From Planctomycetota bacterium (GTDB taxonomy: Bacteria; Planctomycetota; UBA8742; UBA2392), in contig JAMQHL010000050.1 of the NCBI GenBank assembly GCA_025993795.1, positions 1-34,061 on the forward strand: a DNA stretch of 34,061 nt, in the 5' to 3' direction. Positions 23,840 to 32,107 of this stretch are shown one piece after another. Numbering within the stretch: position 1 is the first letter of the stretch; every line of letters starts with the position of its first letter. The position numbers and the translations under genes were made by a program. Under the pieces are notes generated by a model that was given only the letters and a program-made list of their open reading frames with translations, did no database searches and had not been told where the DNA came from.

Positions 23840-25384
23840 CTACTTCTCTTTCTCGAACCAGTCCTTGGCGCCTTTGCGCTGCCACTGCTTGCCGCTTTCC
23901 AGCCTGTAGGCGTTCACCAGCGGTTGGATGTCCTGGCGTATGCAGCGCGCGGACCGGCCACGGCCGTGGGTAACACCCGGCTCGTCATACTCCAGCAGAA
24001 AGTAGCGCGCGCTGGTGCCCAACTCGCCCACTGTCGAATCCACGGGCACCCACTCGCCAAGCCACACCTCGGCCCATGCGTGATAGCCGAAAATGCCGTC
24101 TTCACCCATCGTCACGTACACGATGCCGCCCGCGTTGCGCGCCGGCAGACCCGCCGCCCGCGCCAGCGCAACAAACAGCGCCGCGTGTTCAGTACAGTCA
24201 CCCATGCGCTCCTTGTATGCCTGCTTGGCACTGGCCGAGCCGGTATCGCCGCTGCCGGCACGCAGCCGCTTGCTGACAAACGCGATCAACGCGCGCGCGA
24301 TCTCGGCCCCGGTCTTCTTGCCCTTGGCCAGCTTTGTGGCTTCGGCCAGCAGGTCGGCGTCGTCGGACTGGCACATTGCCGTTGCCTTGAGCAGCGGCTT
24401 GATGTCTTCGGGGATCTCGGCCAGCGGGTAAGCCAGCTCTGCGGCGGTCTTGGAAAGGCGCTGCGCCTTGAGCTTCAGCGCGTAGCCCTTGTCGAACTTG
24501 ACGACTTCGTGATAGCCGCAACTGTCGAACAGCGCGGGTAGGCCATCGCCGTCGTCATGCTCGTAGTTCATCTCGACCTGCATCGTTTCGAGTGTCTGGA
24601 AAGAGGGTACGGCCACGTCGCTTTCCATCACCGTGCGCATGCTGACCTGCTCGGGCACAAACGGCTGCGGAATCTTGTCCACGCGTTCGAGCGCAAAGCC
24701 GGCGGCGCTTTCGTAGTACAGCGGCATGTCGTCGTCGCCGAAGATCACGGTGCTGGCGCGGCCTGAGCGCAACATGCTGACCTGCATACCCTCTTTGACG
24801 TCGCCGCCGATCAGTTTGCGTTTGACCCGGCCGTTGACGGTCCAGGTTTCGTCGATGATCGCGTGCTCGTCGGCCTCGACCGCTGCGAACTCAAGCTTGG
24901 TGCCTGGCTCAAGCTTGCCGGCCTTGAGTTTCAGCCACGCGCCCATGTTGCCATAGACCGGCTTGTCGCCGCGTTTGAGCACGGTGACTGTGGGCTTGCC
25001 CTTGTCTACGGTCTCGCTGATCCTGATGGATTCTGCGTACGTGGTCTCGACGGTCGTGGTCTGGTTGCCGTTGACCGTGACATCGACCTTGCGGATTTCC
25101 TGCCAGGCGGGCGTGTACCAGGTGTCGGTCGTGCCGGTGATCTTGAAGCTCGCGCCATCGAAGCTGCGCTTGATCACGAGGTACATCTCCTCGTGCTCAA
25201 GGATGGCCTTTGCGCCATCGAGTTCGATATCGCTGACGGTGCTCGTGGCCCAGCCGACCTTGGCGCCGAAATACGTGAGCAGGTAGTTGTACGTCTTGGG
25301 CTGTGCTGCTTCGCCTTGCGCGACGGCGGGGGCATTAACACACAGCAACAGCAACAGCAACGGCGCGATGCGCATCAGTTTCAT
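23840..25384 (-). CDS. Secreted transglutaminase-like protein
   Basis: A 514-residue exported protein. The signal peptide is MKLMRIAPLLLLLLCVNAPAVAQ, so I start at the ATG at 25384 (GGAGG upstream) and reject the longer frame that runs into the tRNA. An N-terminal beta-rich region of ~300 residues leads to a C-terminal transglutaminase core with catalytic triad C397 (GDCTEHAALF), H435 (YHAWAEVW) and D449 (PVDST). Such proteins may cross-link or hydrolyse peptides in the envelope; the true reaction is unknown. It precedes the MoxR gene by 225 bases on the same strand, a known association. Confidence 0.9.
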   Translation of the reverse strand: MKLMRIAPLLLLLLCVNAPAVAQGEAAQPKTYNYLLTYFGAKVGWATSTVSDIELDGAKAILEHEEMYLVIKRSFDGASFKITGTTDTWYTPAWQEIRKVDVTVNGNQTTTVETTYAESIRISETVDKGKPTVTVLKRGDKPVYGNMGAWLKLKAGKLEPGTKLEFAAVEADEHAIIDETWTVNGRVKRKLIGGDVKEGMQVSMLRSGRASTVIFGDDDMPLYYESAAGFALERVDKIPQPFVPEQVSMRTVMESDVAVPSFQTLETMQVEMNYEHDDGDGLPALFDSCGYHEVVKFDKGYALKLKAQRLSKTAAELAYPLAEIPEDIKPLLKATAMCQSDDADLLAEATKLAKGKKTGAEIARALIAFVSKRLRAGSGDTGSASAKQAYKERMGDCTEHAALFVALARAAGLPARNAGGIVYVTMGEDGIFGYHAWAEVWLGEWVPVDSTVGELGTSARYFLLEYDEPGVTHGRGRSARCIRQDIQPLVNAYRLESGKQWQRKGAKDWFEKEK

Positions 25385-25530
25385 GGCAGCCTCCGGCGCC
25401 AATGGTACCGCGATCGTCGTTGGGGGCCAGTGCTGCATGCCCGTTGCCGGCGTTGTGTTGGCAGCCCAATCCGCAGATGCGCGCAGCGGTCGCGCGACCA
25501 TCCCTGATCGTGCGACCGCGCTTGTACGTG

Positions 25531-25605
25531 TGGCTGGCCCGCCTGGACTCGAACCAGGAAAACCAGAACCAAAATCTGGCGTGTTACCAATTACACCACG
25601 GGCCA
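25531..25605 (-). tRNA. tRNA-Gln (anticodon UUG)
   Basis: A full cloverleaf on the minus strand. Acceptor arms TGGCCCG and CGGGCCA close it, the anticodon arm is CCAGA-TTTTGGT-TCTGG with anticodon TTG (25572-25570), and the T arm is CCTGG-TTCGAGT-CCAGG. The discriminator is G (complement of 25534) and CCA is encoded at 25533-25531. It reads CAA, and CAG by wobble. Confidence 0.96.
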
Positions 25606-25614
25606 ATGCGCGAA

Positions 25615-25642
25615 AGCCTAGCTAAGTCCTCTACCGGTGCAA
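25615..25642 (-). promoter_or_regulatory. Putative tRNA-Gln promoter
   Basis: On the minus strand TTGCAC (25637-25642) and TAGGCT (25615-25620) are 16 bases apart. Transcription would start within a few bases of the mature tRNA 5' end at 25605. Confidence 0.45.
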
Positions 25643-25686
25643 CCGCCGGGAATCCCTACATTAAGCGGGTCTGCAGCCTACCCGCA

Positions 25687-25714
25687 TTGACTGTCGGCGC
25701 TGATCTGCTACCCT
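25687..25714 (+). promoter_or_regulatory. Promoter of the 25736 gene
   Basis: TTGACT (25687-25692) and TACCCT (25709-25714) are 16 bases apart. The layout and hexamers closely match rRNA P1 in this window. The start codon lies 21 bases after the -10. It is divergent from the tRNA promoter. Confidence 0.6.
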
Positions 25715-25735
25715 GATAGCCTCCGCGAGGGCTTT

Positions 25736-26635
25736 ATGAAAGCCATCACCGTCCGCATTGACGACACCGGCCTCGACGCGCTGCTTAAACGCATCAAGGT
25801 TGCGCAGGAAGCCGGATTCGACAAGTTCGACCTCTGCATCTCCAACCCGCAGTCTTCGTTCGGCCGCATCGTGGTTGCCCTATCAACCCACAACGTCGGG
25901 TTGGCCGCGCTGCGCCTGAAGGAACAGCGCCACGACGCACTGGTCTTCCGCAAACCGGGCTATTCCAAGCTGGCCTCGCCGGACGCCCCGCTGGCGCTGC
26001 GCAGCGCCGAAATGGTGATCGAGACGGCGACGCAACTGGCGCCGCTGCGCGCCCAGTTCCTGGTGCTGGATGGGGGCTTTGTGGCTGTGCCCGGATTGCA
26101 GGAAAAACAGGCAATCCTGGACGAAGTGCTTGATTGCGACGAAGACGACGACACATGCAAGATCGTGCGCCGCGACCATGTCGCCATTGACGAATCGCTG
26201 GCAGAACAACAATTGGTCGCGCTGTGTCGCGGCCTGCATCGCGTGCGGAAAGAACTGCCGGGCGTAACGGCCTGCCTGCTGAACCCGGACAGCCCCTTTG
26301 GCCTGCTTCAGCCTGACCGCATGAAGCATGTGCTGGACGACCTGCCGGAAATCGGGTACTGGCACAGCACCAGCAGCGCCGCACTGCTGCGCAAACTGGG
26401 CGGCCCCAAGGAAACCGGGTGGCTTGAACGCTTCGGCAAACGCCTCAAGGGTGTCTACCTGGCCGACATGCTGGGCGGCCAGGGTGAACAGCCGCCGGGC
26501 CTGGGCCAGGTCAAGTTCGAAGACATCGCGCCGGAACTGGCCAAGGGCACGGTGCGGGTTATGGTGGTAGATGACGACAAGGGCACTAAGCTGCGTTTCG
26601 GCAGCGAGTATCTGGCCAAGGTTGGTATTTTCTAG
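25736..26635 (+). CDS. Sugar-phosphate isomerase/epimerase-like TIM-barrel protein
   Basis: A 299-residue cytosolic protein that fits the xylose isomerase-like/AP endonuclease 2 TIM-barrel superfamily. It has alternating strand-helix units and late barrel motifs including LLNPDSPFGLL, IGYWHSTSSAALLRKLG, LKGVYLADMLGGQGEQPPGLGQVKFEDIAPEL and VRVMVVD. The H-and-D/E residues expected as metal ligands (H in YWHST, D in LADM) are plausible, but I cannot map them with certainty. No substrate can be assigned. The ATG at 25736 follows GAGGG and a good promoter. It is the first gene of a plus-strand run ending with pyrE. Confidence 0.8.
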   Translation: MKAITVRIDDTGLDALLKRIKVAQEAGFDKFDLCISNPQSSFGRIVVALSTHNVGLAALRLKEQRHDALVFRKPGYSKLASPDAPLALRSAEMVIETATQLAPLRAQFLVLDGGFVAVPGLQEKQAILDEVLDCDEDDDTCKIVRRDHVAIDESLAEQQLVALCRGLHRVRKELPGVTACLLNPDSPFGLLQPDRMKHVLDDLPEIGYWHSTSSAALLRKLGGPKETGWLERFGKRLKGVYLADMLGGQGEQPPGLGQVKFEDIAPELAKGTVRVMVVDDDKGTKLRFGSEYLAKVGIF

Positions 26636-26680
26636 CGCCGATGACTGGACAGCCCCGCTGCTTCCCCTTGGGGTGTGACG

Positions 26681-27325
26681 ATGTACCGAGTGATACTGCT
26701 GGCGGTGATGTTGGGCCTGCTTGCCGCATGCGAGTCAACACCACGCAACGGTGATGCTGCCGACGGTGGCGAAACCACGCCCACCGAAGCCGACGAACTT
26801 GAGCGCATGGCCTACGACCGTACGGGCGACGTGCGGCTGTTCTATTATGTGAAGGGCGCGATGGTGAACTCGGCCCGTGAGCAGGAAGATCGCGGCACCG
26901 TAGAGCAGCGCGAACTGAAACACATCCTGATCAACAAGTCCCATTCGTTTTACCAGGGCGTTCCCGACCACAAGATGCGCAAGGAAGAGCGTTTCCTTTT
27001 CAACGCCGACATGCACGACCTGCTGGTAATTCTGCGCGACCAGCTTGGCTTCTTCGACAAAGGCAACTCGGTCAACATCCTGGGTGATGACCCGATCGCC
27101 CGGGCCGACAGTGAACGTGATGTCACGCGCATTATTGCCGTTGAGCAGATCATCGACGGCAAGGTCAACACCAGCTATTTCGCGCGCCGCAGCAATGAAG
27201 ACCAGCGCGACCGCCAACGTGCCAAGGCCTTCAATGATGCCCAGGCATTTATCATGGAAGCCATCAGCAAAGCCGTGCCGCGCGGGGCCTCGGGCTACGG
27301 CGAAAGCGCGCCGGTGGGACGATAA
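26681..27325 (+). CDS. Lipoprotein of unknown function
   Basis: A 214-residue predicted lipoprotein: MYRVILLAVMLGLLAAC gives a lipobox with Cys 17, followed by an acidic, disordered stretch (STPRNGDAADGGETTP). The remaining ~165 residues are a charged helical or mixed domain containing ELERMAYDRTGDVRLFYYVKG and RVARDRQRAKAFNDAQAF-like helices that I do not recognise. The ATG at 26681 starts the signal; a GTG six bases earlier is possible. Its stop codon directly abuts the TTG start of ribF (TAATTG), so translation of ribF may depend on it. The reason for pairing with flavin synthesis is unclear. Confidence 0.8.
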   Translation: MYRVILLAVMLGLLAACESTPRNGDAADGGETTPTEADELERMAYDRTGDVRLFYYVKGAMVNSAREQEDRGTVEQRELKHILINKSHSFYQGVPDHKMRKEERFLFNADMHDLLVILRDQLGFFDKGNSVNILGDDPIARADSERDVTRIIAVEQIIDGKVNTSYFARRSNEDQRDRQRAKAFNDAQAFIMEAISKAVPRGASGYGESAPVGR

Positions 27326-28324
27326 TTGCCTTACCGTGCCGCAACCTTCACCAGCCTGGATGACTTTCGCGACCGCGGCGGCCGGATCGCGCTGGCCCGC
27401 CCGGTTGTCAGTGTCGGCAGCTTTGACGGCGTACACCTGGGCCACCAGTACCTGCTGAACCAGCTGGTCGAGTGGGCACGCCGCGAGCACGCCCCGGCGG
27501 TTGTTGTCACCTTCAAGACACACCCGCGCGAGGTCATGACCGGTCGTATCATGCCGTCGCTGAACAGCTCTGAGCACAAGCTGCGCCTGCTGAGCAAAAC
27601 CGGCGTGGACGCAATCATCATGCTTGAGTTTGACGACCGTCTTCAGAAGCTGACTGCGCGCGAGTTCATGGAGCAGTGCATCCGCGGCGTGCTGCATGCG
27701 CGCGGCATGCTTGTCGGGTTCAACAATCACATCGGCAAAGACCGCGAGGGCACGTATGTCGTGCTGCGTGAATTCGGCGCCGCGCTGGATATCGATGTGC
27801 GTGAAAGCGAGCGCATTGAGGTCAGCGGCGAGGCGATGTCCAGCAGTGCAATCCGGAATCATGTGGCGGCCGGCGACTTTCATTGGGCGCGCAAGATGCT
27901 GGGCCGGGCCTACAGCATTGTCGGCACCGTGGTCCGTGGTGACCAGCGCGGGCGCAGCATCGGATTTCCGACCGCCAACATCAACCTGCTGGGTCTGGCG
28001 TCGCCGCCTGAGGGCGTGTATGGCGTGCGCGTCAAGCAGGACGGCAGGTGGCTGGTCGGGGCAGCCAACATCGGCACACGGCCGACGGTTGACCCGGACC
28101 GCCGACAGCCGCTGCTGGAAGTGCACCTGCTGGACTTTGACGGCGACCTGTACGGCCAGGAGCTGGAAGTTGAGTTTCTGTTTCGTGTCAGGGCTGAGCA
28201 GAAGTTCGACGGATTGGCACAGCTCAAGACGCAGTTGCGGCAGGATGTGGACACTGTCCGACAGCAGGTTGCAGAAGCTGGGTATGACTCAGGCGCGGCG
28301 AACCAGGGGTTGGAGCAATCATGA
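27326..28324 (+). CDS. ribF: Bifunctional riboflavin kinase / FAD synthetase
   Basis: Makes FMN and FAD from riboflavin in the cytosol. The 332-residue protein has the N-terminal FAD-synthetase nucleotidyltransferase (GSFDGVHLGHQYL near 35-47, then KTHPREVMTG) and the C-terminal riboflavin kinase domain (RGDQRGRSIGFPTANIN near 210 and PPEGVYGVRVK). The start is a TTG at 27326 that follows the preceding stop immediately; no better in-frame ATG precedes the GSFDGVH motif. The stop overlaps the pyrE start as ATGA, indicating co-translation. Confidence 0.96.
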   Translation: MPYRAATFTSLDDFRDRGGRIALARPVVSVGSFDGVHLGHQYLLNQLVEWARREHAPAVVVTFKTHPREVMTGRIMPSLNSSEHKLRLLSKTGVDAIIMLEFDDRLQKLTAREFMEQCIRGVLHARGMLVGFNNHIGKDREGTYVVLREFGAALDIDVRESERIEVSGEAMSSSAIRNHVAAGDFHWARKMLGRAYSIVGTVVRGDQRGRSIGFPTANINLLGLASPPEGVYGVRVKQDGRWLVGAANIGTRPTVDPDRRQPLLEVHLLDFDGDLYGQELEVEFLFRVRAEQKFDGLAQLKTQLRQDVDTVRQQVAEAGYDSGAANQGLEQS

Positions 28325-28863
28325 GCAAGCGCGACGAACTGTTGGCACTGGTCAAATCCACCGTTGCGGTCGGGCCCGTGAAGCTGGCCAGCGGCGCAAC
28401 CAGCGACTTCTACATTGACGGCCGGCACACGACACTGACCTCACGCGGGTTGCAGCTTACGGCCCAGTTGATGTGGGAACGCATCAAGCAGTGGGACGTT
28501 ACGGCAGTCGGCGGCCCGACACTGGGTGCCGACCCCATCGTTGCCGGCATTTTGATGGCAGCGGCGGCCGAAGGCGCCACGCTGAAGGGCTTCCTGATTC
28601 GCAAGGAAGTGAAAGGACACGGACTGGGCAACTGGGTTGAGGGGCCCAAGCTGTCTGACGGCGAACGAGTGGTGCTGATTGAAGACGTGGTGACATCGGG
28701 GGGCAGCGCTCTCAAGGCAATTGAGGGCATGAACCAGCAATACAGGCCCACAGTGGTGAAGATCCTGGCGCTGGTTGACCGGCAAAGCGGCGCGGTCGAA
28801 AACTTGGCGAAAGCGGGCTACGCGTTCGAGGCCCTGTTCACGCGTAAGGATCTTGGCCGCTGA
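28321..28863 (+). CDS. pyrE: Orotate phosphoribosyltransferase
   Basis: Joins orotate with PRPP to give orotidine-5'-phosphate in pyrimidine synthesis. The 180-residue protein has FYIDGRHTTLTSRGL, AVGGPTLGADPIVAGI, RKEVKGHG with the family's catalytic lysine region, and the PRPP loop VVLIEDVVTSGGSAL. It starts on an ATG overlapping the ribF stop (ATGA). Its own stop abuts the stop of the convergent gene at 28864 without a visible terminator. Confidence 0.96.
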   Translation: MSKRDELLALVKSTVAVGPVKLASGATSDFYIDGRHTTLTSRGLQLTAQLMWERIKQWDVTAVGGPTLGADPIVAGILMAAAAEGATLKGFLIRKEVKGHGLGNWVEGPKLSDGERVVLIEDVVTSGGSALKAIEGMNQQYRPTVVKILALVDRQSGAVENLAKAGYAFEALFTRKDLGR

Positions 28864-29259
28864 TCACTCTGTGAAAGTGGCGTTGGCGGGGTCGAAGATC
28901 GCGCCGAAGTGGTCTACTGGCTGTCGCAGATTTTCCATCAAGACCTCGGCGACTTTGCGCATTTCCTCTTTGTGTTTCTGGGCCATCTCTTCGCCGGCAA
29001 TGTCGGTGTAGACAAGATGAACCGCCACGTACGCCTTGAAGTCTGAAAGTTCCAGAAACAACCCGTCGTAGGGCGTATCAAAGATGTAGCTGAAAGTGCT
29101 CTGCTTGCCCTTGGGCAACTTGTTGTTCGGATAGCCGTAGTGGTGCAGCGCAGCGTAGACCGCACCCCAAGGCGGCAGTTCGTACTCTTCAACCAAGTCC
29201 AGCCGACCGCGTCGGTGATCATCAAGAAACTTAAGTGTTGCCTTGTCCGTGAGTTGCAC
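28864..29259 (-). CDS. Conserved-looking protein of unknown function
   Basis: A 131-residue soluble protein that I do not recognise. It has an LPPWGAVYAALHHYGYPNNKLPKGKQ stretch (quoted only as the pattern PPWGAVYAALHHYGYPNN) and a mixed alpha/beta interior with aromatic-rich segments (FSYIFDTPYDGLFLEL). The chosen start is the GTG at 29259, preceded by GGGAAAA. The open frame extends upstream into coaC, where it reads basic, low-quality sequence, so the longer form is unlikely. It is last in the tpiA-to-coaC minus-strand run, 46 bases after coaC, and ends flush against pyrE. Confidence 0.6.
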   Translation of the reverse strand: MQLTDKATLKFLDDHRRGRLDLVEEYELPPWGAVYAALHHYGYPNNKLPKGKQSTFSYIFDTPYDGLFLELSDFKAYVAVHLVYTDIAGEEMAQKHKEEMRKVAEVLMENLRQPVDHFGAIFDPANATFTE

Positions 29260-29305
29260 TGTTTTCCCGGCTTCGGGCCTTGGGGGTCTACCCTGACACT
29301 GAAGT

Positions 29306-29872
29306 CTACCCCGCCGCTTTTGAGCCGTCCAATTTGAGCAGCGCAAATACTTTATCCGCAATCACTTGCGGCTCGGCCAGCCGACCTTCGCCCTGCCAGC
29401 CGCAGGCCAAGTCTCCGGCGTCAGGCTCAATGAAGTGATATCCGCGCTCACGCAGAAGCTTGACGTTGGCGACCGTGGCTGGGTTCTGCCACATGCGGGT
29501 GTTCATGGCCGGCGCGAATGCGACCGGCACCGCGCCGGGCAGCACGCTCATGATCAGCGTGCTGACGGCTTCGTCGGCGATGCCGTGGGCGGCTTTCGCC
29601 AGAATATTCGCGGTGGCGGGGGCAATCAGCAGCAGGTCGAGTTCGTCGGCGAGGTCAATGTGTTTGGGTTTGGTGTTGGCGGGCTCAAAGAGCGTGGTGA
29701 TGACGGGGTTGCGGGTGAGCGCAAGAAAGGTCTGCGGCCCGACAAATTGCGTCGCCGAGGGGGTCATGGCGACCGTCACCTCGGCGTGGTCACGAATGTG
29801 CTTATGCAGCACCGCGATCTTGAAGGCGGCGATGCTGCCGCAGACACCGATCACGATATGCGGTCTTGCCAT
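29306..29872 (-). CDS. coaC: Phosphopantothenoylcysteine decarboxylase (stand-alone CoaC domain)
   Basis: An FMN-dependent flavoprotein that decarboxylates 4'-phosphopantothenoylcysteine in CoA synthesis. In 188 residues it has GVCGSIAAFK at the N-terminus, the substrate-binding PATANILAKAAHGIADE, the PAMNTRMW motif and the flexible ACGWQGEGRLAEP flap with the catalytic Cys. Most bacteria carry a fused CoaBC of about 400 residues; here the synthetase half (CoaB) is absent and the next gene is unrelated. ATG 29872 is one base beyond the rpoZ stop codon, so the two are co-translated. The gmk-rpoZ-coaC order is a common bacterial linkage. Confidence 0.93.
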   Translation of the reverse strand: MARPHIVIGVCGSIAAFKIAVLHKHIRDHAEVTVAMTPSATQFVGPQTFLALTRNPVITTLFEPANTKPKHIDLADELDLLLIAPATANILAKAAHGIADEAVSTLIMSVLPGAVPVAFAPAMNTRMWQNPATVANVKLLRERGYHFIEPDAGDLACGWQGEGRLAEPQVIADKVFALLKLDGSKAAG

Positions 29873-30139
29873 TTACTTCTTCTTCTTGTCGTTCTTTTGG
29901 CTCTTCTCGTTCTTTTCAATGATAGCACGGTCGTCGGCCAGCTTGATCTTGCCGGCTTTCAGTTCCTGAACGGCGATAAAAATGTAATCCTTGGCGTGTT
30001 TTTCGTCCACGCGCACAAGGCGCTGCGAGCCGGCGACGAGCTCGCCGACGCGCCGCTGCAGCAGCACCGTCAGGCGGAACTTGCCGCCGGCGATGCTGTA
30101 AAGTTCCTCAAGTTCAGGGTAATCAAGCGCGAATGCCAT
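29873..30139 (-). CDS. rpoZ: RNA polymerase omega subunit
   Basis: Omega helps beta' assembly and can bind ppGpp. The 88-residue protein carries the family core AGGKFRLTVLLQRRVGEL (in place of the usual K/R-rich RVxxLAxRARQL region) and KDYIFIAVQELKAGKI, followed by a lysine-rich tail. Sequence match alone is modest, but position between gmk and coaC, as in many bacteria, makes the assignment solid. Start ATG 30139 follows GGAGA; the frame further upstream to 30211 is not supported. The stop touches the coaC start. Confidence 0.88.
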   Translation of the reverse strand: MAFALDYPELEELYSIAGGKFRLTVLLQRRVGELVAGSQRLVRVDEKHAKDYIFIAVQELKAGKIKLADDRAIIEKNEKSQKNDKKKK

Positions 30140-30272
30140 GGGTGTCTCCGGTGTTGAGTCCTGCGTTCCTGTTCGAAGTCTGGCAGTCCGATGCCGCGGG
30201 TTGGTGATCACAAACTCTGGCTTTTGTCTCCGGGGCTGTTTCGCCCTTTGACCTTAACCGGACTTACTGCCC
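30140..30272. other. 134-base gap between gmk and rpoZ
   Basis: No protein gene is seen. A short GGGC/GCCC hairpin lies on the minus strand near 30218-30236, too weak to call a terminator. The gap may hold a promoter for rpoZ-coaC, but no well-spaced hexamers stand out. Confidence 0.4.
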
Positions 30273-30908
30273 TTATGCCGTGTCCATTTCCAAGCCGGGG
30301 TACAACGTCTGCCCGGCCGCTTTCCTTTCCTGGAGGCGCCGGCGATGTTCCTGCACATGCTGGTGCACTTCTGCCACGCAGCGCTCCAGGTTGTCGTTGA
30401 CGACAAGGTGGTTGTACGGGATCTCAGCCGCCAACCTTACTTCCATCTCAACCCGTTGCAGCCGCCGCGTCTGCTGCGCGTAGTCCTCAGTGCCGCGCTG
30501 GGCAAGGCGCTTGGCCAGCTCTGACTGGTCAGGCGGCGCCAGGAACACAAGCAGCGAATCATAGCCATGCCCCCGCACCTGTTGCCCGCCATACACATCG
30601 ATCACAAGCAGGCAAGCCATGTGCCTGCGCAGGGCCTGCCGGACGGGCTCTTTGGGAGTTCCGTACAGCTTGCCGTGCACCTCAGCGCTTTCGACCAGTT
30701 CGCCGTCTGCCTGCAACTGCTCAAACTCTGCGTGGGTAATGAAGCGATAGTCCAGGCCGTCCACTTCTCCTTCGCGCCGCTGGCGCGTGGTCACGCTCAC
30801 CGAACGCACGTACCCACCTCGGTCGACAAGGCGCTGGGCAACGGTTGTTTTGCCCACACCCGACGGCCCGGAAAGCACCACCAACGTTCCCGGCAGATCG
30901 TCGCCCAC
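30273..30908 (-). CDS. gmk: Guanylate kinase
   Basis: Phosphorylates GMP/dGMP to GDP. P-loop LSGPSGVGKTT lies near the start, followed by SVTTRQRREGEVDGLDYRF (GMP binding), ESAEVHGKLYGTP and the R-rich lid LQRVEMEVRLAAEIPYNHLVVN. The GTG at 30908 gives 211 residues, close to the family norm, and lies 8 bases after the yicC stop; a TTG at 30953 inside yicC would add 15 residues with no similarity. It belongs to the tpiA-secG-yicC-gmk run. No strong terminator follows before rpoZ (134 bases). Confidence 0.95.
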   Translation of the reverse strand: MGDDLPGTLVVLSGPSGVGKTTVAQRLVDRGGYVRSVSVTTRQRREGEVDGLDYRFITHAEFEQLQADGELVESAEVHGKLYGTPKEPVRQALRRHMACLLVIDVYGGQQVRGHGYDSLLVFLAPPDQSELAKRLAQRGTEDYAQQTRRLQRVEMEVRLAAEIPYNHLVVNDNLERCVAEVHQHVQEHRRRLQERKAAGQTLYPGLEMDTA

Positions 30909-30915
30909 TTCCGCC

Positions 30916-31797
30916 CTACTCCAGGTTCTGAACCTGCTCTTTGATACGCTCAATCTCTGACTTCATTTCCACCGCGATCGTGGCCAACTCGGCATCGTTT
31001 GCCTTGCTGGCGATCGTGTTGGTCTCGCGCAGCATTTCCTGCGCAATGAAGTCCAGCCTTCTGCCCACTTCGCCCTTGCCTGCCATGCCCGACAGGAACT
31101 GCTTGCAGTGGTGTTCCAGTCTGGTGGTTTCCTCGGTGATGTCGACCTTGTCGGCGAAGTACGCCACTTCCCGAATCAGTGTTTCCGGCTCAACGCTTGT
31201 GCCGGTATCCGACAGCAGCTTCTCAATGCGCGCCTTCAGCTTGTCGCGGTATTCTGCCACGACCTGCGGGGCGCGCGATTCAACCTGTCTGGCCAGGCCT
31301 GCGACCTTGTTTACCCGCATGTCCATGTCGGCTTGCAGGCTCTCGCCTTCCCGCGCGCGCATCTCAAGCAGGCCCTTCATTGCCTCGTCCAGTGACTTGA
31401 ACAGCGCGGTTTTCAGGGTTTCGCCCGGCTCAAGCTTTTCTGTTTCTTCCAGCACTACGCCGTCCATGACCAGTATGGACGCAAGCGTAGGCTGCTCAGT
31501 TTTCAATTCCGTCGCCAGCGCCTTGAGCCTTGGCAACCAGTCGCGGATTGCTTCTTCATTCAGGCGGTATGTCACGTCGCGCTCTCTGCGCTCAAGGCTG
31601 ACGTTGCAGTAGACCGAGCCGCGCGACAACTGCTTGCGTACCCGTGCCTCAATCTCGGTTTCAAGTTCATTGAACACGTCGGGCAGCCGCATCGACACCT
31701 TGAGAAAGCGGTTGTTCACCGACTTCAACTCAATGGTAATCGCGCCCTGGTCCGATGTTGCAGTACCTCGGCCGAAACCGGTCATGCCGTAGGGCAC
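30916..31797 (-). CDS. yicC: YicC family endoribonuclease
   Basis: YicC/YloC proteins cleave RNA and influence sRNA and rRNA turnover; yicC commonly precedes gmk. The 293-residue chain has the diagnostic MTGFGRG start, SVNNRFLKVSMRLPD, RGSVYCNVSLERR and the C-terminal RLDFIAQEMLRETNTIASKANDAE signature. The start is a GTG at 31797 overlapping the secG stop by one base (TAGTG); the internal ATG at 31785 (MTGFGRG) is an alternative. The stop lies 7 bases before the gmk start. Confidence 0.95.
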   Translation of the reverse strand: MPYGMTGFGRGTATSDQGAITIELKSVNNRFLKVSMRLPDVFNELETEIEARVRKQLSRGSVYCNVSLERRERDVTYRLNEEAIRDWLPRLKALATELKTEQPTLASILVMDGVVLEETEKLEPGETLKTALFKSLDEAMKGLLEMRAREGESLQADMDMRVNKVAGLARQVESRAPQVVAEYRDKLKARIEKLLSDTGTSVEPETLIREVAYFADKVDITEETTRLEHHCKQFLSGMAGKGEVGRRLDFIAQEMLRETNTIASKANDAELATIAVEMKSEIERIKEQVQNLE

Positions 31798-32105
31798 TAC
31801 TCACCCTCCGTCGGTGTGCTGGTGTCCTCAATGCCGGTGGTGTCGGCTTTACCGCCGCTTGTGCTGACCAGGTTGAACACCAGCGCAAGCACAATGAAGG
31901 TCGCGCCCATGAACGTGAGAACCTTGTCAACCACGGCCTGGCCCTTGGTGCCGAACGCGCCGCCGCCCTCACCGCCGCCAAACGCCGCGCCGATGCCGCC
32001 GGAGTCACTCTGGCGGAACAGCACGAATACGATCATCACCACGCAATTGATGATGAACAGAATGGCCAACAATGTGTTCACCGCTCCGCTTGCAACTCCG
32101 AGCAT
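31797..32105 (-). CDS. secG: Protein translocase subunit SecG
   Basis: Auxiliary membrane subunit of SecYEG. The 102-residue protein has two membrane helices (TLLAILFIINCVVMIVFVLF and FMGATFIVLALVFNLV) joined by the Gly-rich loop typical of SecG (RQSDSGGIGAAFGGGEGGGAFG), shown here only by parts. A short acidic/threonine tail follows. The tpiA-secG neighbourhood is common in bacteria. Two bases separate it from the tpiA stop, and it overlaps yicC by one base. Confidence 0.94.
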   Translation of the reverse strand: MLGVASGAVNTLLAILFIINCVVMIVFVLFRQSDSGGIGAAFGGGEGGGAFGTKGQAVVDKVLTFMGATFIVLALVFNLVSTSGGKADTTGIEDTSTPTEGE

Positions 32106-32107
32106 GT

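Noticed and set aside
26735..28126. A 463-codon minus-strand frame opposite the lipoprotein and ribF.
   Set aside because: Antisense shadow of high-GC coding DNA; the protein is low complexity and lacks motifs, whereas ribF is unmistakable.
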